From Solibacteraceae bacterium (lineage in GTDB: Bacteria > Acidobacteriota > Terriglobia > Bryobacterales > Bryobacteraceae), in assembly GCA_026984795.1 (NCBI GenBank), contig JALSRK010000073.1:186001-250000 (forward strand): a stretch of DNA of 64,000 nucleotides, given 5' to 3'. Within the stretch, counting starts at the first letter, position 1; each line of letters opens with the position of its first letter. The notes beneath the pieces were generated by a model. That model was not told the origin of the DNA, did not search any database, and worked only from the letters and a program-made list of their open reading frames with translations. The position numbers were made by a program, and so were the translations under genes. Shown in pieces: positions 54,645 to 63,842 of this stretch.

Positions 54645-55409
54645 TTAGCCCACGAACCCGAGCAGCTCGGTTTCGAGCTCCGGGGTGCAGGTGAAACAGT
54701 TCCCCGCGTAGATGGACGTGCCACCGTCAAAGTTGCGGAAGACCCCGCTGGCTTCTTCGGTGATGATCTTCGCCGGCGCCAGGTCCCAGGCCTCTCCCGA
54801 CGGTTCGAACCAGACTTCGGCCTGCCCCGAAGCCACCATCATCGCTCCCGGCGCCCCTCCGGGGTTCCGGACCGCCCAGAACCGCGCCGCCCACTCGAGA
54901 AACCGCCCGCCGAACGGCTCCCGGTGGATCTTGCCCAGGTCGTTGAGACACAACACCGCCCGCGAGGTCTCCCCGATCCCCGACACCCGGACCGGCTTCC
55001 CGTTGCGCCGCGCGCCCAGGCCCCGGGCAGCATAGTAGATCTCGTCCAGCGCCGGGAAGTAGACTACTCCGGCGACGATGTTGTCCCGGTCTGCCTCGAG
55101 GGCGAGCTGCACGCACCAGAACCGGTTCCGGCGCACGAAGTCCCGGGTGCCGTCGATCGGATCGATCAGCCAGCGGCGGCCGGACGTCCCTTCTTTCGCC
55201 GCCCCTTCTTCGCCCACCAGGCCGTCTTCGGGGAAGGCCTCCTCCAGCGCCGCCGCGATCAGCCGCTCGCCTTCGCGATCAGCCTCGGTCACCGGCGAGT
55301 CGTCGGCCTTGGTCTCGGTCTCGAACCCTTCGCGCCACCAGCGCAGCGCCGCCGCTCCAGCCTCGAGCGCCGCCTTGCGGGCCGTTTCGAGTTCATGCAC
55401 GTACGCCAT
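54645..55409 (-). CDS. Inositol-monophosphatase family phosphatase
   Basis: 254 residues. The lithium-sensitive phosphatase motifs are complete: EDGLVGEEGAAKEG (metal-binding Glu), WLIDPIDGTRDFVRRN and GEAWDLAPAKIITEEASGVF (the WD pair). It removes phosphate from small sugar-type phosphates. RRNRFWCVQLALE resembles histidinol-phosphatase-type (HisN) members, so histidinol phosphate is one candidate. It is followed, after a 21-base gap on the 5-prime side, by a GNAT gene on the same strand. Confidence 0.93.
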   Translation of the reverse strand: MAYVHELETARKAALEAGAAALRWWREGFETETKADDSPVTEADREGERLIAAALEEAFPEDGLVGEEGAAKEGTSGRRWLIDPIDGTRDFVRRNRFWCVQLALEADRDNIVAGVVYFPALDEIYYAARGLGARRNGKPVRVSGIGETSRAVLCLNDLGKIHREPFGGRFLEWAARFWAVRNPGGAPGAMMVASGQAEVWFEPSGEAWDLAPAKIITEEASGVFRNFDGGTSIYAGNCFTCTPELETELLGFVG

Positions 55410-55430
55410 GCTGCGCCTCGGGAGGCCGCT

Positions 55431-55919
55431 TCAGAGGTTCTCCCGGATCAGCCGCTCCACCAGGATCATGTCCTTCCACTCGCCGTCCACCTTGCCGTGA
55501 AACCGGTGCACACCCACCTCGCGGAAGTCCAGCGCCCCCACCAGGCCCCGGCTGGCGATGTTCTCCGGCAGGATCCGGCCCACCAGCTTCCACAAACCCG
55601 CCTTCCGGCACTCGTCGATGAGCGCCTTCAGCGCCAGGTGCCCGGCCCGCCGGCGCCGGCCGCTGCGGGTCACGTAGACCACCGCCTCGGCCACGCCCGC
55701 GCACGGCTCCTCGTCGCTGTAGGGCAGCGCCGCGGCGAAGGCGATCATCACGCCGTTGTCTTCCACCGCTACGATCGGGTGGCGGCCGTCGAACCACGCG
55801 CGCACCTCCTCCGGGCTCCGGTGGCGTGTCTGGAACGTCGCAGCCCCCTCGTCGATGCCCTCGTTGTAAATACGGGTTATCGCTTCGGCGTCGTCGGGAA
55901 CAGCAGAACGGACCTTCAT
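55431..55919 (-). CDS. GNAT acetyltransferase (phosphinothricin-acetyltransferase type)
   Basis: 162 residues from ATG 55919. The start VRSAVPDDAEAITRIYNEGI and the middle SPEEVRAWFDGRHPIVAVED resemble the Pat/ArsN1 branch of GNAT enzymes. The acetyl-CoA loop (RSGRRRRAGHLALKALIDEC) deviates from the usual Q/RxxGxG/A, reading RRRRAG. KLVGRILPENIASRGLVGAL and the HRFHGKVDGEWKDMILVERL end are typical. It acetylates an amine, perhaps an amino acid analogue. Divergent from the BMC genes. Confidence 0.9.
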   Translation of the reverse strand: MKVRSAVPDDAEAITRIYNEGIDEGAATFQTRHRSPEEVRAWFDGRHPIVAVEDNGVMIAFAAALPYSDEEPCAGVAEAVVYVTRSGRRRRAGHLALKALIDECRKAGLWKLVGRILPENIASRGLVGALDFREVGVHRFHGKVDGEWKDMILVERLIRENL

Positions 55920-56117
55920 TTCTAGCAGCTTAGCGCGAAACCGGGAGGCGGTGCGGCCGCTTGCCGTGGGTGCGCGACATATTTGTGGAAGCTCAAGCGG
56001 CTGAGGAGCTTGCCGTTTCATCGTTCAGAGCGCTCAGGAGGATGTGTTAGTGTAGAAGGTTTCGAGTACTGTTGGGGCGCTCCAGCCCCGCGGAAGGCAG
56101 GAGCTGAGAGGATTCGG

Positions 56118-56402
56118 ATGCAAGCACTTGGAATGGTCGAAACGCGAGGTCTCACCGGGGCCATCGAAGCAGCCGATGCGATGGTGAAGACTGCCAACGT
56201 CGTGGTCACCGGCAAGGATTACATCGGTGCGGGGCTCGTCATCGTCACTGTCCGCGGCGACGTCGGCGCTGTCAAGGCCGCCACTGACGCCGGAGCTGCT
56301 GCCGCCCGGCGGGTGGGGGAGCTCGTTTCCGTGCACGTCATCCCGGCGCCGCACCCCGACGTGGAACAGGTGATCCCCGGCGGCAGGAAGTCCGGGAAGT
56401 AG
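56118..56402 (+). CDS. BMC-H shell protein (bacterial microcompartment hexamer)
   Basis: 94 residues from ATG 56118. The sequence is a full single BMC domain: [40 protein letters not shown] and [20 protein letters not shown], closest in look to PduA/EutM/CsoS1-type canonical hexamers. Six copies form a flat tile with a central pore; the pore loop here reads YIGAG, with Ala where many homologues have Ser. It is the first gene of the locus, 51 bases before an aldehyde dehydrogenase. No ribosome-binding site stronger than GAGAGGAT is seen. No pentameric vertex (BMC-P) gene is present nearby. Confidence 0.97.
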   Translation: MQALGMVETRGLTGAIEAADAMVKTANVVVTGKDYIGAGLVIVTVRGDVGAVKAATDAGAAAARRVGELVSVHVIPAPHPDVEQVIPGGRKSGK

Positions 56403-56453
56403 GCCCACTTCGGGGCGCACCGCCGGCCGCCCGGCGCTTGAGGAAGCCAGGTT

Positions 56454-58337
56454 ATGCTCGAGGACCAGGACTTGATCGCCCTCCAAGAGGCGCGCAGCAA
56501 AGTGGAGGCCGCTTACGCCGCTTGGCAGAAATACCGCACCTTCACCCAGGAGCAGATCGACGCCGTCGTCGAAGCCGCCGCGGAAGCCGGTCGCCGTGAG
56601 GCGCTCGGCCTCGCCAAAATGGCGGTCGAGGAGACCGCCATGGGCAACGTCCGCGACAAGCTCGCCAAGAATCTGCTCAATGCGGACCTGCTGCCCAAGA
56701 AGATGCGGGGAATGAAGACCGTCGGCGTGCTCCGCGAGCTTCCGGACGAGAAGGTCATCGAGGTCGGCGTACCCATGGGCGTGGTCGCCGCTATCGTCCC
56801 CACCACCAACCCCACCTCCACCGCGATCTTCAAGACCCTGATTTCGCTCAAGTCCGGCAACGCCGTCGTCATCAGCCCCCACCCCCGGGCCAAGAAATGC
56901 ACCTGCTACACCGCGGACTTGCTCGGCGGGGCCGCTGAGAAGGCCGGCGCGCCGGCCGGACTGATCCAGTGCCTGGAGAACATCACTCTCCAGAGCACGC
57001 AGGAGTTGATGCGCCACCGCCGGACGGCCATCATCCTCGCCACCGGCGGTCAAGGACTGGTCCGCGCGGCTTATTCCAGCGGCAAGCCCGCCCTGGGCGT
57101 GGGGCCGGGCAACGTGCCCATCCTCGTCGAAAAGACCGCCGACGTCGCCGACGCGGTCGCCAAGATCGTCCAGGGCAAGTCGTTCGACTACGGTACCGTC
57201 TGTTCCAGCGAGCAGGTCCTCGTGACCTGCCGGGCCCTCCAGCAGCAGGTTCTCGAGGAACTTCGGAAAAACAAAGCGTACATTGCCACCGAGGCCGAAG
57301 CCGAAGCGCTGGGACGCTTGTTGATCACTCCAAAAGGCACTGTCAAACCGGAGTGCGTCGGCCAGTCCCCGGTCCGCATCGCCCGGATGGCCGGCTTCGA
57401 AGTCCCGCCGGACACCTCCATCATCGCCGCCGGGATCAAGGGCGTCGGCCCGGACCATCCGCTGTCCCGCGAGAAGCTCTCGCCCGTGCTCGCCCTCTAC
57501 TTCGCCGAGGACTTCGAAGGCGCCATGCGCGCTTGCGAACAGGTCCTCCAGCTTGGCGGTCTGGGCCACACCTGCGTCATCTTCTCCCGCGACGAAGCCC
57601 GCATCCGGGAGTTCGGGCTGCGGATGCCCGCCTTCCGCGTCCTGGTGAACACGCCTTCACCCCAGGGTTCCGTCGGCGTCACCACGAACGTCTTCCCGTC
57701 GATGACGCTTGGCTGCGGCGCGGTCGCCGGCAATTCCACCAGCGACAACGTCGGCCCCCAGCACCTGATCAACGTCAAGCGCATCGCCTACGCTGTCCGC
57801 AGCGCCGAGGAGGCCTTGCCGGTACCGGAAGTCGAGACCGCCGAGACGGCCGCACCCGCCGCGCCGGCCCCAGCGCCCGCGCCTATTGCTGCTGCCCCAG
57901 CCGCTGCCGGCCGCGGCCTCACCCAGGAAGCCGTCGAGGCGATCGTCGAGAAGTATCTCCGCAGCCGCGGAGTCGTCGAATCCCCAGCGCAGGCGCCAAT
58001 GTCGCGCCACTCCGCCGGCACCGTCGCCGAGATCGTGGACCGGTTCCTCGCCGGCCGCCGGGCCGCCGCCAAGAGCGCCGCGGCGAGCTGCCAGTGTCCC
58101 CTGGTCGCTTCTCCTTCTTCTCAGTCCGCCTCCAGCCCACAGGCTCCCTCCCCGCCATCGCCGGCTGCTGCCGAACCCCCCCAGGTGCGCATCGCTGATT
58201 TCGTCTGCGAGAACGACGTGCGGGAAGCGATCGAGAACAACCGGAAGATCTTCATCGGACCGCGCACTATCGTTACCCCCGCGGCCCGCGAACTCGCCGC
58301 TAGAGGTGATATCCTCGTTCTCGCGGAGCGGAAATGA
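56454..58337 (+). CDS. BMC acylating aldehyde dehydrogenase with encapsulation-peptide-like and EutQ/EutT-like tail
   Basis: 627 residues. Residues 1-455 form a CoA-acylating aldehyde dehydrogenase (AdhE/EutE/PduP type): [40 protein letters not shown] and the catalytic C250 in [11 protein letters not shown]. It converts an aldehyde plus CoA and NAD to acyl-CoA. The tail is unusual: an Ala/Pro linker (about 460-486), a helix [19 protein letters not shown] (488-506), a second similar helix [17 protein letters not shown] (520-536), another linker, and a last 50-residue segment with [20 protein letters not shown]. The helices look like encapsulation peptides; the end resembles EutQ/EutT N-termini. 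It is 51 bases after the shell gene and coupled to the next gene (ATGA). Confidence 0.95.
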   Translation: MLEDQDLIALQEARSKVEAAYAAWQKYRTFTQEQIDAVVEAAAEAGRREALGLAKMAVEETAMGNVRDKLAKNLLNADLLPKKMRGMKTVGVLRELPDEKVIEVGVPMGVVAAIVPTTNPTSTAIFKTLISLKSGNAVVISPHPRAKKCTCYTADLLGGAAEKAGAPAGLIQCLENITLQSTQELMRHRRTAIILATGGQGLVRAAYSSGKPALGVGPGNVPILVEKTADVADAVAKIVQGKSFDYGTVCSSEQVLVTCRALQQQVLEELRKNKAYIATEAEAEALGRLLITPKGTVKPECVGQSPVRIARMAGFEVPPDTSIIAAGIKGVGPDHPLSREKLSPVLALYFAEDFEGAMRACEQVLQLGGLGHTCVIFSRDEARIREFGLRMPAFRVLVNTPSPQGSVGVTTNVFPSMTLGCGAVAGNSTSDNVGPQHLINVKRIAYAVRSAEEALPVPEVETAETAAPAAPAPAPAPIAAAPAAAGRGLTQEAVEAIVEKYLRSRGVVESPAQAPMSRHSAGTVAEIVDRFLAGRRAAAKSAAASCQCPLVASPSSQSASSPQAPSPPSPAAAEPPQVRIADFVCENDVREAIENNRKIFIGPRTIVTPAARELAARGDILVLAERK

Positions 58338-58834
58338 GATCCGACTTGGACTCCCTGAAGACTGAGATCGAGAAGCATCTCGATCAGAGCGATTTTGCCG
58401 TCTTCCACGGGCACCCGCGGTTTCCCACCCCCGGCAACGTCGTTCCTTGGGACAGCGAGCAGTACCCGGACTTTCGGGCCTTTCTGGACGTCGCCCGGCG
58501 TCTCGGCGTTCGCCTTGTCGTGTTCCATCACCGCCGCCTGGAATCCGGCTTCATCGACCACATCCTCGAGCGGCTCGAGTCTGCCGATATTTCCGACGAG
58601 GAATACGCGGAAATCCATCGCCGCGTGCGCGAGTTGCGTGTTTACGAGGGGTTCACGTCGGCGGTGGAACTTTCCTTCGACTATCAAGGCCGCGTCTACC
58701 TGTTCAACCGCCGCAGCGAGTGGTACAACGAGTTGCTTGAGATCGCCGACGACGTGGGTGCATTCGACGAGGAAGAAGAGGAGTTGGAGGGGCTCGACGA
58801 GGAAGATGCCGGACCGTATTTCTCGCGGAACTGA
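58334..58834 (+). CDS. Uncharacterised protein coupled to the BMC aldehyde dehydrogenase
   Basis: 166 residues, starting on the ATGA overlap with the dehydrogenase stop, so it is probably translated together with it. No known family is recognised. An alpha/beta N-terminal half (FAVFHGHPRFPTPGNVVPWD, RRLGVRLVVFHHRRLESGFI) is followed by YEGFTSAVELSFDYQGRVYL, which resembles a small beta-sheet module, and a very acidic tail (DEEEEELEGLDEEDAGPYFS). No signal peptide or membrane helix. It may be a BMC accessory protein, or a housekeeping gene that happens to be cotranscribed. Confidence 0.8.
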   Translation: MRSDLDSLKTEIEKHLDQSDFAVFHGHPRFPTPGNVVPWDSEQYPDFRAFLDVARRLGVRLVVFHHRRLESGFIDHILERLESADISDEEYAEIHRRVRELRVYEGFTSAVELSFDYQGRVYLFNRRSEWYNELLEIADDVGAFDEEEEELEGLDEEDAGPYFSRN

Positions 58835-58930
58835 GGCGTCCCCCGGAGCCCATCAAGGGCGGTCACCGGCTGCGGCGGAAGGGTTCGCCGGGCGTCCCGA
58901 GAGTCCTCCCATGATTCCCGAACTTCCCTC

Positions 58931-60673
58931 ATGACCCCGGCTTTCGCACGCTGGATCCCGCCCGAGGAGTCCCCGGCAGGGATCGAATCCCTGGCCGCCG
59001 CCCTCGGCCTCGCCCTCCCTGCCGCCCGCGTCCTCTGGCGCCGCGGTTACCGCGAGCCGGCCGCGGCCCGGCGCTTTCTGCAGCCCTCTCTCGACGATCT
59101 CCACGATCCTTTCTTGATGCGCGACATGGACCGCGCCGCCCAACGCTTGGCGCGGGCCGTCCGGTCCAAGGAACCTGTTTTCCTCTACGGCGACTACGAC
59201 GTGGATGGCGCTACCTCGGTGGTCATCCTCAGGGCCGTCCTCGAGCGCTTGGGAGCCCCCGTCCGCTTCCATGTGCCGGACCGTTTCGGCGAAGGCTACG
59301 GCATGCGGCCGGAAATCATCGAGCGGGCCGCCGCCGAAGGCGCCCGCCTCGTCGTCAGCGTGGATACGGGGATCCGCGCCACCTCCGCCGTCGCCCGCGC
59401 GGCCGAGCTAGGCATCGACGTCATCGTTACCGACCATCACCTACCCGAGGCCGCCCTGCCGCCCGCCTACGCCATCGTCAATCCGAACCGCCCGGATTGC
59501 GCCTACCCCGACAAGAACCTCTGCGGCGCCGGCGTTACGCTCAAACTCATCCAGGCTCTCCTGCTCAGCCTGCGGCATTCGCCCGAACGCGCCGAAGCCT
59601 TGCTTGCTTCGCTGCTGAAGCTGGTCTCCATCGCCACCGTCGCCGACGTCGTCCCCCTCACCGGCGAGAACCGCATCATCGTCAGGCACGGACTTGACGG
59701 GCTGCGTTCCACTACCAGCCCCGGCCTGCGCGCGCTGTTGGACGTGGCGGGCTTCTCCGACGGCCAGCGCCCTACCGCCGGCCAGGTGGCCTTCCGCGTC
59801 GCCCCGCGCATCAACGCCGCCGGGCGTATGGCGAACGCCGCCGACGTGGTGGAGCTGTTCCTCACCGACGACGAGTCCCACGCCCGCGAGCTGGCCGCGA
59901 TGCTCCACGAGCGGAACCGCGACCGCCAGCAGCAGGAAGCGGCGATCCTCGAGGCGATCCTCGCCCAGTGCGAGACCGACCCGGTCACCGATGATCGCCG
60001 CGCCTTGGTCTTCGCCGGCGAGGGCTGGCATCGCGGCGTGCTCGGCATCGTCGCCGGCCGCCTCGCTGAGCGCTTCCACCGCCCGGTCTTCGTCCTCGCG
60101 ATCGACCTGGCCGCCGGCGAGGCCCAGGGCTCCGGGCGGAGCATCCCGGAGTTCCATCTGCTCGAGGCTTTAGAATCGATGTCCGGGCTCTTCACCCGCT
60201 TCGGCGGCCACCGCCAGGCCGCGGGCGTCACCCTGCCCGCCGCCCGCCTCGACGAGTTCCGCCGGCGGCTCCAGGACTACGCTGCCGCGCGCCTCGCTCC
60301 GGAAGACCTCCGCCCCGTCCGCGAGATCGACGCCCGGCTGCGTTTCGACGAGCTGTCGGACCGCACCGCCGCCGATGTGCTCGCCCTCGAGCCCTTCGGC
60401 TGCGGCAACCCGGCTCCGGTCTTCCTCGCCGAGAACGTCCTGGTCGAACGCGAGCCGCGAGTCTTCAAGGAAAGACACGTCCGACTCTGCCTGCGCCAGG
60501 GCCGCCGGACGGTCTGGATGAAGGCTTGGAACTTCGCTGGCCGCCTCGCCGGCCTCGCTCCGGGCTCCGCGGCCGACGTGCTCTTCCAAATCGAAGAGGA
60601 CCGGTACGCCGCCGCCCGCGGCTACCCCGGCTGGAGCCTGGTGCTCAAGGATCTGCGGGAGGCGCGGTCCTGA
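58931..60673 (+). CDS. recJ: Single-stranded-DNA-specific exonuclease RecJ
   Basis: 580 residues, normal length. 5-prime to 3-prime single-strand exonuclease of recombination and mismatch repair. Family motifs: FLYGDYDVDGATSVVILRAV (motif I), VVSVDTGIRATSAVARAAEL, VTDHHLPEA (DHH), NPNRPDCAYPDKNLCGAGV, RINAAGRMANA, and the DHHA1 glycine motif FTRFGGHRQAAGVTL. An OB-like domain completes the C-terminus. It starts 97 bases after the uncharacterised gene and probably has its own ribosome-binding context. Confidence 0.97.
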   Translation: MTPAFARWIPPEESPAGIESLAAALGLALPAARVLWRRGYREPAAARRFLQPSLDDLHDPFLMRDMDRAAQRLARAVRSKEPVFLYGDYDVDGATSVVILRAVLERLGAPVRFHVPDRFGEGYGMRPEIIERAAAEGARLVVSVDTGIRATSAVARAAELGIDVIVTDHHLPEAALPPAYAIVNPNRPDCAYPDKNLCGAGVTLKLIQALLLSLRHSPERAEALLASLLKLVSIATVADVVPLTGENRIIVRHGLDGLRSTTSPGLRALLDVAGFSDGQRPTAGQVAFRVAPRINAAGRMANAADVVELFLTDDESHARELAAMLHERNRDRQQQEAAILEAILAQCETDPVTDDRRALVFAGEGWHRGVLGIVAGRLAERFHRPVFVLAIDLAAGEAQGSGRSIPEFHLLEALESMSGLFTRFGGHRQAAGVTLPAARLDEFRRRLQDYAAARLAPEDLRPVREIDARLRFDELSDRTAADVLALEPFGCGNPAPVFLAENVLVEREPRVFKERHVRLCLRQGRRTVWMKAWNFAGRLAGLAPGSAADVLFQIEEDRYAAARGYPGWSLVLKDLREARS

Positions 60674-61073
60674 GTCCTCTGGTCCTCGGGCCGGGATCTG
60701 CCGTTCCCCCGATGGAACCGCTGCCGAAATGGGGGCTCGTCGGTGGCCGGAGACAATTGGAGCATCCAAGCCTCTGCTACCGGCTGGAGAGCTCCGTTGT
60801 AACGAGTTGCGGTTGGGGAAGGGAAGCCGGATGCAGTGCCCGAGGGGCGGATCTGTCACCTCCGGCCGCCCAGGCGCGGGAAGCAACGCTTTTTCTCGGG
60901 TTCCGGCGCGGGGATCGTCCTTCCCTCTCATCGCGGAGGCGCCCGCCTCCCGCTCGGGACAGCCGCGGCGGACACTCCGGAGGCTCTTGAAGTTCCCAGG
61001 TGCGATGCCGGCGCGCTGAGAATCGGGGAAACCGGCGGCAACGGACGGCGCACCCGCCGCGTCCCGGAACATA
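60674..61073. other. 400-base intergenic region without a supported gene
   Basis: Between recJ and the HEAT-repeat gene I see no gene with a ribosome-binding site and family likeness; the open frames here are antisense or low-complexity. A CATAAT hexamer (61070-61075) touches the next start codon but has no good -35 partner. No tRNA, riboswitch or repeat was recognised. Confidence 0.4.
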
Positions 61074-62390
61074 ATGGTTACCATGATGCCTCGTAGCCCG
61101 GCTGTCCTCGCAGCAGTTGTGTTGAGCGTTTCTTTGTTCGCTCAGGACCCCTCGAGTCCCGACCCGAAGGAGCGTGTTCGGGCAGCCAGACAACTCGCCG
61201 AGCAAGGCTCTACCGCAATCCCGGTACTGGCAAGACTCCTGAAGGATCCCGAGTACAGGGTCCGGCTTCAGGCGGTGAAGTCGATTGTCAAGATCGGCAC
61301 CCAACACAGCATCGCCCCGTTGGTGGAAGCTACGAAAGACCCCGATCCGGAGATCCAGATCCGCGCCATCGACGGCCTGGTGAACTTCTACCTTCCAGGC
61401 TATGTCACCAGTGGCTGGTTCGGCTCTATCAAGAAGACCGGCACCGCGATCAAGGGGATGTTCACCGACACCAACGACGCGGTGATCCGGCCCGACATCC
61501 GGGTGCGGCCCGAGGTGATCGAGGCTCTCGGGAAGCTGGCGCGGGGCGGGGCCAGCATGAAGGTCCGCGCCAATGCCGCCCGCGCCCTGGGTATCCTTCG
61601 CGGCCGGGCGGCCGTACCGGATTTGATCGAGGCGATCAAGACGACCAAGAACTCGGAAGTAATCTACGAGGCCCTGATCGCTTTGCAGAAGATCCGCGAC
61701 CAAAGCGCCGCCCCAGAGATCGTCTTCCTGTTGCGGGATCTGGACGACCGGGTGCAGATCGCCGCCATCGAGACGGTCGGGCTGCTGCAGTACCACAAGG
61801 CCCTGCCCCAGCTCTACGATGTACTTGCCAACGCCCGCAACAAGAAGATCCGCCGGGCGGCGCTGACGGCTATCGCCATGTTGCCGGATGAGAAGAGCCG
61901 GCCCTACTATGACCAGTACATTACCGACAAGGACCCGCTGATGCGCGCCGCCGCCGCCGAGGGCTACGGCCGGCTGAAAAATCCCGCCGACCTGCGGATG
62001 CTCCAGACCTACTTCGACAGCGAGAAAAAGATGAATCCGCGCCTCTCGCTGGCCTTTGCGCTGGTGATGCTGGGCCGGACGGACTTGGGCGAGTTCACGC
62101 CTCTCCAGTATTTGATCCATACGCTGAACTCCGCCTCGTTCCGTGGGGTGGCCGAGCCTTTCCTCGTGGAGCTGGCCCGGGAACGCCGCGTCCGGGAGAG
62201 CCTCTACAAAGCCCTGGACGGAGCCTCGCGGGACGAGAAGATCGGCATCGCCCGGGTGCTGGCCCGCAGCGGCGGCGAGGACAGCATTCCGCACCTCGAA
62301 CGGCTGGTCCGGGATCCTGACAACGAGGTCTCTACGGAAGCCGCCACCGCACTGCGAATTCTCCGGGCGCGGTTGGGTTCGGGACGCTGA
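61074..62390 (+). CDS. Exported HEAT-repeat protein
   Basis: 438 residues; ATG 61074 or ATG 61083. A signal peptide (AVLAAVVLSVSLFAQDPS) is followed by about nine HEAT-type helical repeats (VRAARQLAEQGSTAIPVLAR, VRLQAVKSIVKIGTQHSIAP, VRANAARALGILRGRAAVPD, IAAIETVGLLQYHKALPQLY). Such arrays make curved protein-binding solenoids. The likely place is the periplasm. It precedes a secreted multi-haem cytochrome on the same strand (115 bases), and both may serve the same envelope complex, though this is inference. Confidence 0.88.
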   Translation: MVTMMPRSPAVLAAVVLSVSLFAQDPSSPDPKERVRAARQLAEQGSTAIPVLARLLKDPEYRVRLQAVKSIVKIGTQHSIAPLVEATKDPDPEIQIRAIDGLVNFYLPGYVTSGWFGSIKKTGTAIKGMFTDTNDAVIRPDIRVRPEVIEALGKLARGGASMKVRANAARALGILRGRAAVPDLIEAIKTTKNSEVIYEALIALQKIRDQSAAPEIVFLLRDLDDRVQIAAIETVGLLQYHKALPQLYDVLANARNKKIRRAALTAIAMLPDEKSRPYYDQYITDKDPLMRAAAAEGYGRLKNPADLRMLQTYFDSEKKMNPRLSLAFALVMLGRTDLGEFTPLQYLIHTLNSASFRGVAEPFLVELARERRVRESLYKALDGASRDEKIGIARVLARSGGEDSIPHLERLVRDPDNEVSTEAATALRILRARLGSGR

Positions 62391-62505
62391 GCCCCGGGCT
62401 CCTTCCGCATGCTATCCTGGGCTTGATTCCGTCCCCATCCAGGGACGGCGCCGGCTGCGGAGGGGAACGCCGCCAGGCCGGTCCTTTCTTAGGAGTTCCG
62501 ATCTC

Positions 62506-63606
62506 ATGAAAAAGTTGTTCGTCATGGCTTCCACGGTGGTCTGCGTCTCGGTAGCGTGGGGAGCCGGTTTGATTCCGGGCAACGCCGAGCGGGGCGCCCA
62601 AGTCTTCGATGCCAAGGGCTGCGGCTCCTGCCACGCGTTGAACGGCAGGGGCGGCAACGGCGCACCCGATCTGGCCAGCAAGCCCCGGGGCCGTTTCACC
62701 CCCGCTCTGCTGGCGGCGGCAATGTGGAACCACGGTCCCCGGATGTGGGACCGGATGAAAGGCGAGAGCGGGAGTGTTCCGGCCCTGACGCCGCTGGAGG
62801 CGGCGGACCTGTTCGCCTACCTCTACACCTTCCGCCATTCCGAAGAACAGGGCGATCCGGAGCGCGGCCGAAAAGTGTTCGAGGCGAAAGGCTGCGCTTC
62901 CTGCCACGCCGGTTCCGGAGGGGCTTCGCCGGTGAACCGGTGGAGATCGATCGGCGATCCGATCGAGCTGGCGCGGGAGATGTGGAACCACGCGGATCGC
63001 ATGGCGGAAGCGGTGCAGAAGAGCAAAAAGGATTGGCCGCGGCTCACGGGCCGGGATCTGGCCGACATCGTCGCCTACGCCCGTGGCGAGCCCAGCGGCC
63101 AACGAGGCGTTTCCCGGCTGGCGATGGCTTCCGCCGAGACCGGCGAGACGCTCTTCCGGGAGAAGGGTTGCGCGAAGTGTCACACCGGCGCGCAGTCGTT
63201 GGCCGGCAAATCCGCGTCCCGAACGTTCTCCGACCTTGCGGCGGCCATGTGGAACCACGTGCCTGAGATGGGAAGCCGGCGGCGCAGTTTGCGCCCCGAG
63301 GAAATGACCCGGCTCGTGGGTTACCTTTGGTCGATCCAGTACTTCGACGAGGCCGGGGACCCCGCGGCCGGCTTGAGGGTCGCCGTCGAGCGCGGTTGCG
63401 TCTCTTGCCACGGCCGGCTTCCCGCCGCCGGCGCCCCGCGCTTCACCGCGCTGGCCGGCAGACTCGACTCCGTCCGTTTCATCGCCAACGTCTGGAACCA
63501 CGGCGAGGCCATGAGAAACGCCATGGGCGTAAACGGCAAACCCTGGCCCCACCTGGACCGCACGGCCGTCAACAACCTGCTCGCTTATATCAACTCTCTC
63601 CAGTGA
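62506..63606 (+). CDS. Secreted four-haem cytochrome c with fourfold internal repeat
   Basis: 366 residues with AGGAGT upstream of ATG 62506. Signal peptide to about residue 20. Four CxxCH haem sites: CGSCH (39-43), CASCH (130-134), CAKCH (222-226) and CVSCH (298-302). After each comes a WNHxxxM motif (74-80, 160-166, 249-255, 330-336), whose Met is a good candidate for the sixth haem ligand. The protein is four tandem class-I-like cytochrome c domains of about 75-90 residues. It should carry electrons in the periplasm; no oxidase or reductase gene is adjacent. Confidence 0.92.
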   Translation: MKKLFVMASTVVCVSVAWGAGLIPGNAERGAQVFDAKGCGSCHALNGRGGNGAPDLASKPRGRFTPALLAAAMWNHGPRMWDRMKGESGSVPALTPLEAADLFAYLYTFRHSEEQGDPERGRKVFEAKGCASCHAGSGGASPVNRWRSIGDPIELAREMWNHADRMAEAVQKSKKDWPRLTGRDLADIVAYARGEPSGQRGVSRLAMASAETGETLFREKGCAKCHTGAQSLAGKSASRTFSDLAAAMWNHVPEMGSRRRSLRPEEMTRLVGYLWSIQYFDEAGDPAAGLRVAVERGCVSCHGRLPAAGAPRFTALAGRLDSVRFIANVWNHGEAMRNAMGVNGKPWPHLDRTAVNNLLAYINSLQ

Positions 63607-63842
63607 GTCCTCTGCCCGAAGCGCTCTACCGGACGGCTCGAAGACTCGCTCGCGCCGGCCCCCGCCGCTGCAGAACGGCCGGAGCCCGGGTGTCCATCCT
63701 GCCGGCGGCGGGGCCGTCCCGCGTTCTTGGAATCCACGCAAGGTATGATTGAGATAACTACACCTCCGGACCTTCGGGGACCGCTTGGACGGCGTCTCAG
63801 GTTCGGGGCTGTGCCGGCGATCTGATCCGGCGTGAGTGAGTT

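Noticed and set aside
58931-60673. recJ as part of the microcompartment operon
   Set aside because: RecJ is a housekeeping DNA-repair gene; the 97-base gap and function argue that it is only a neighbour.
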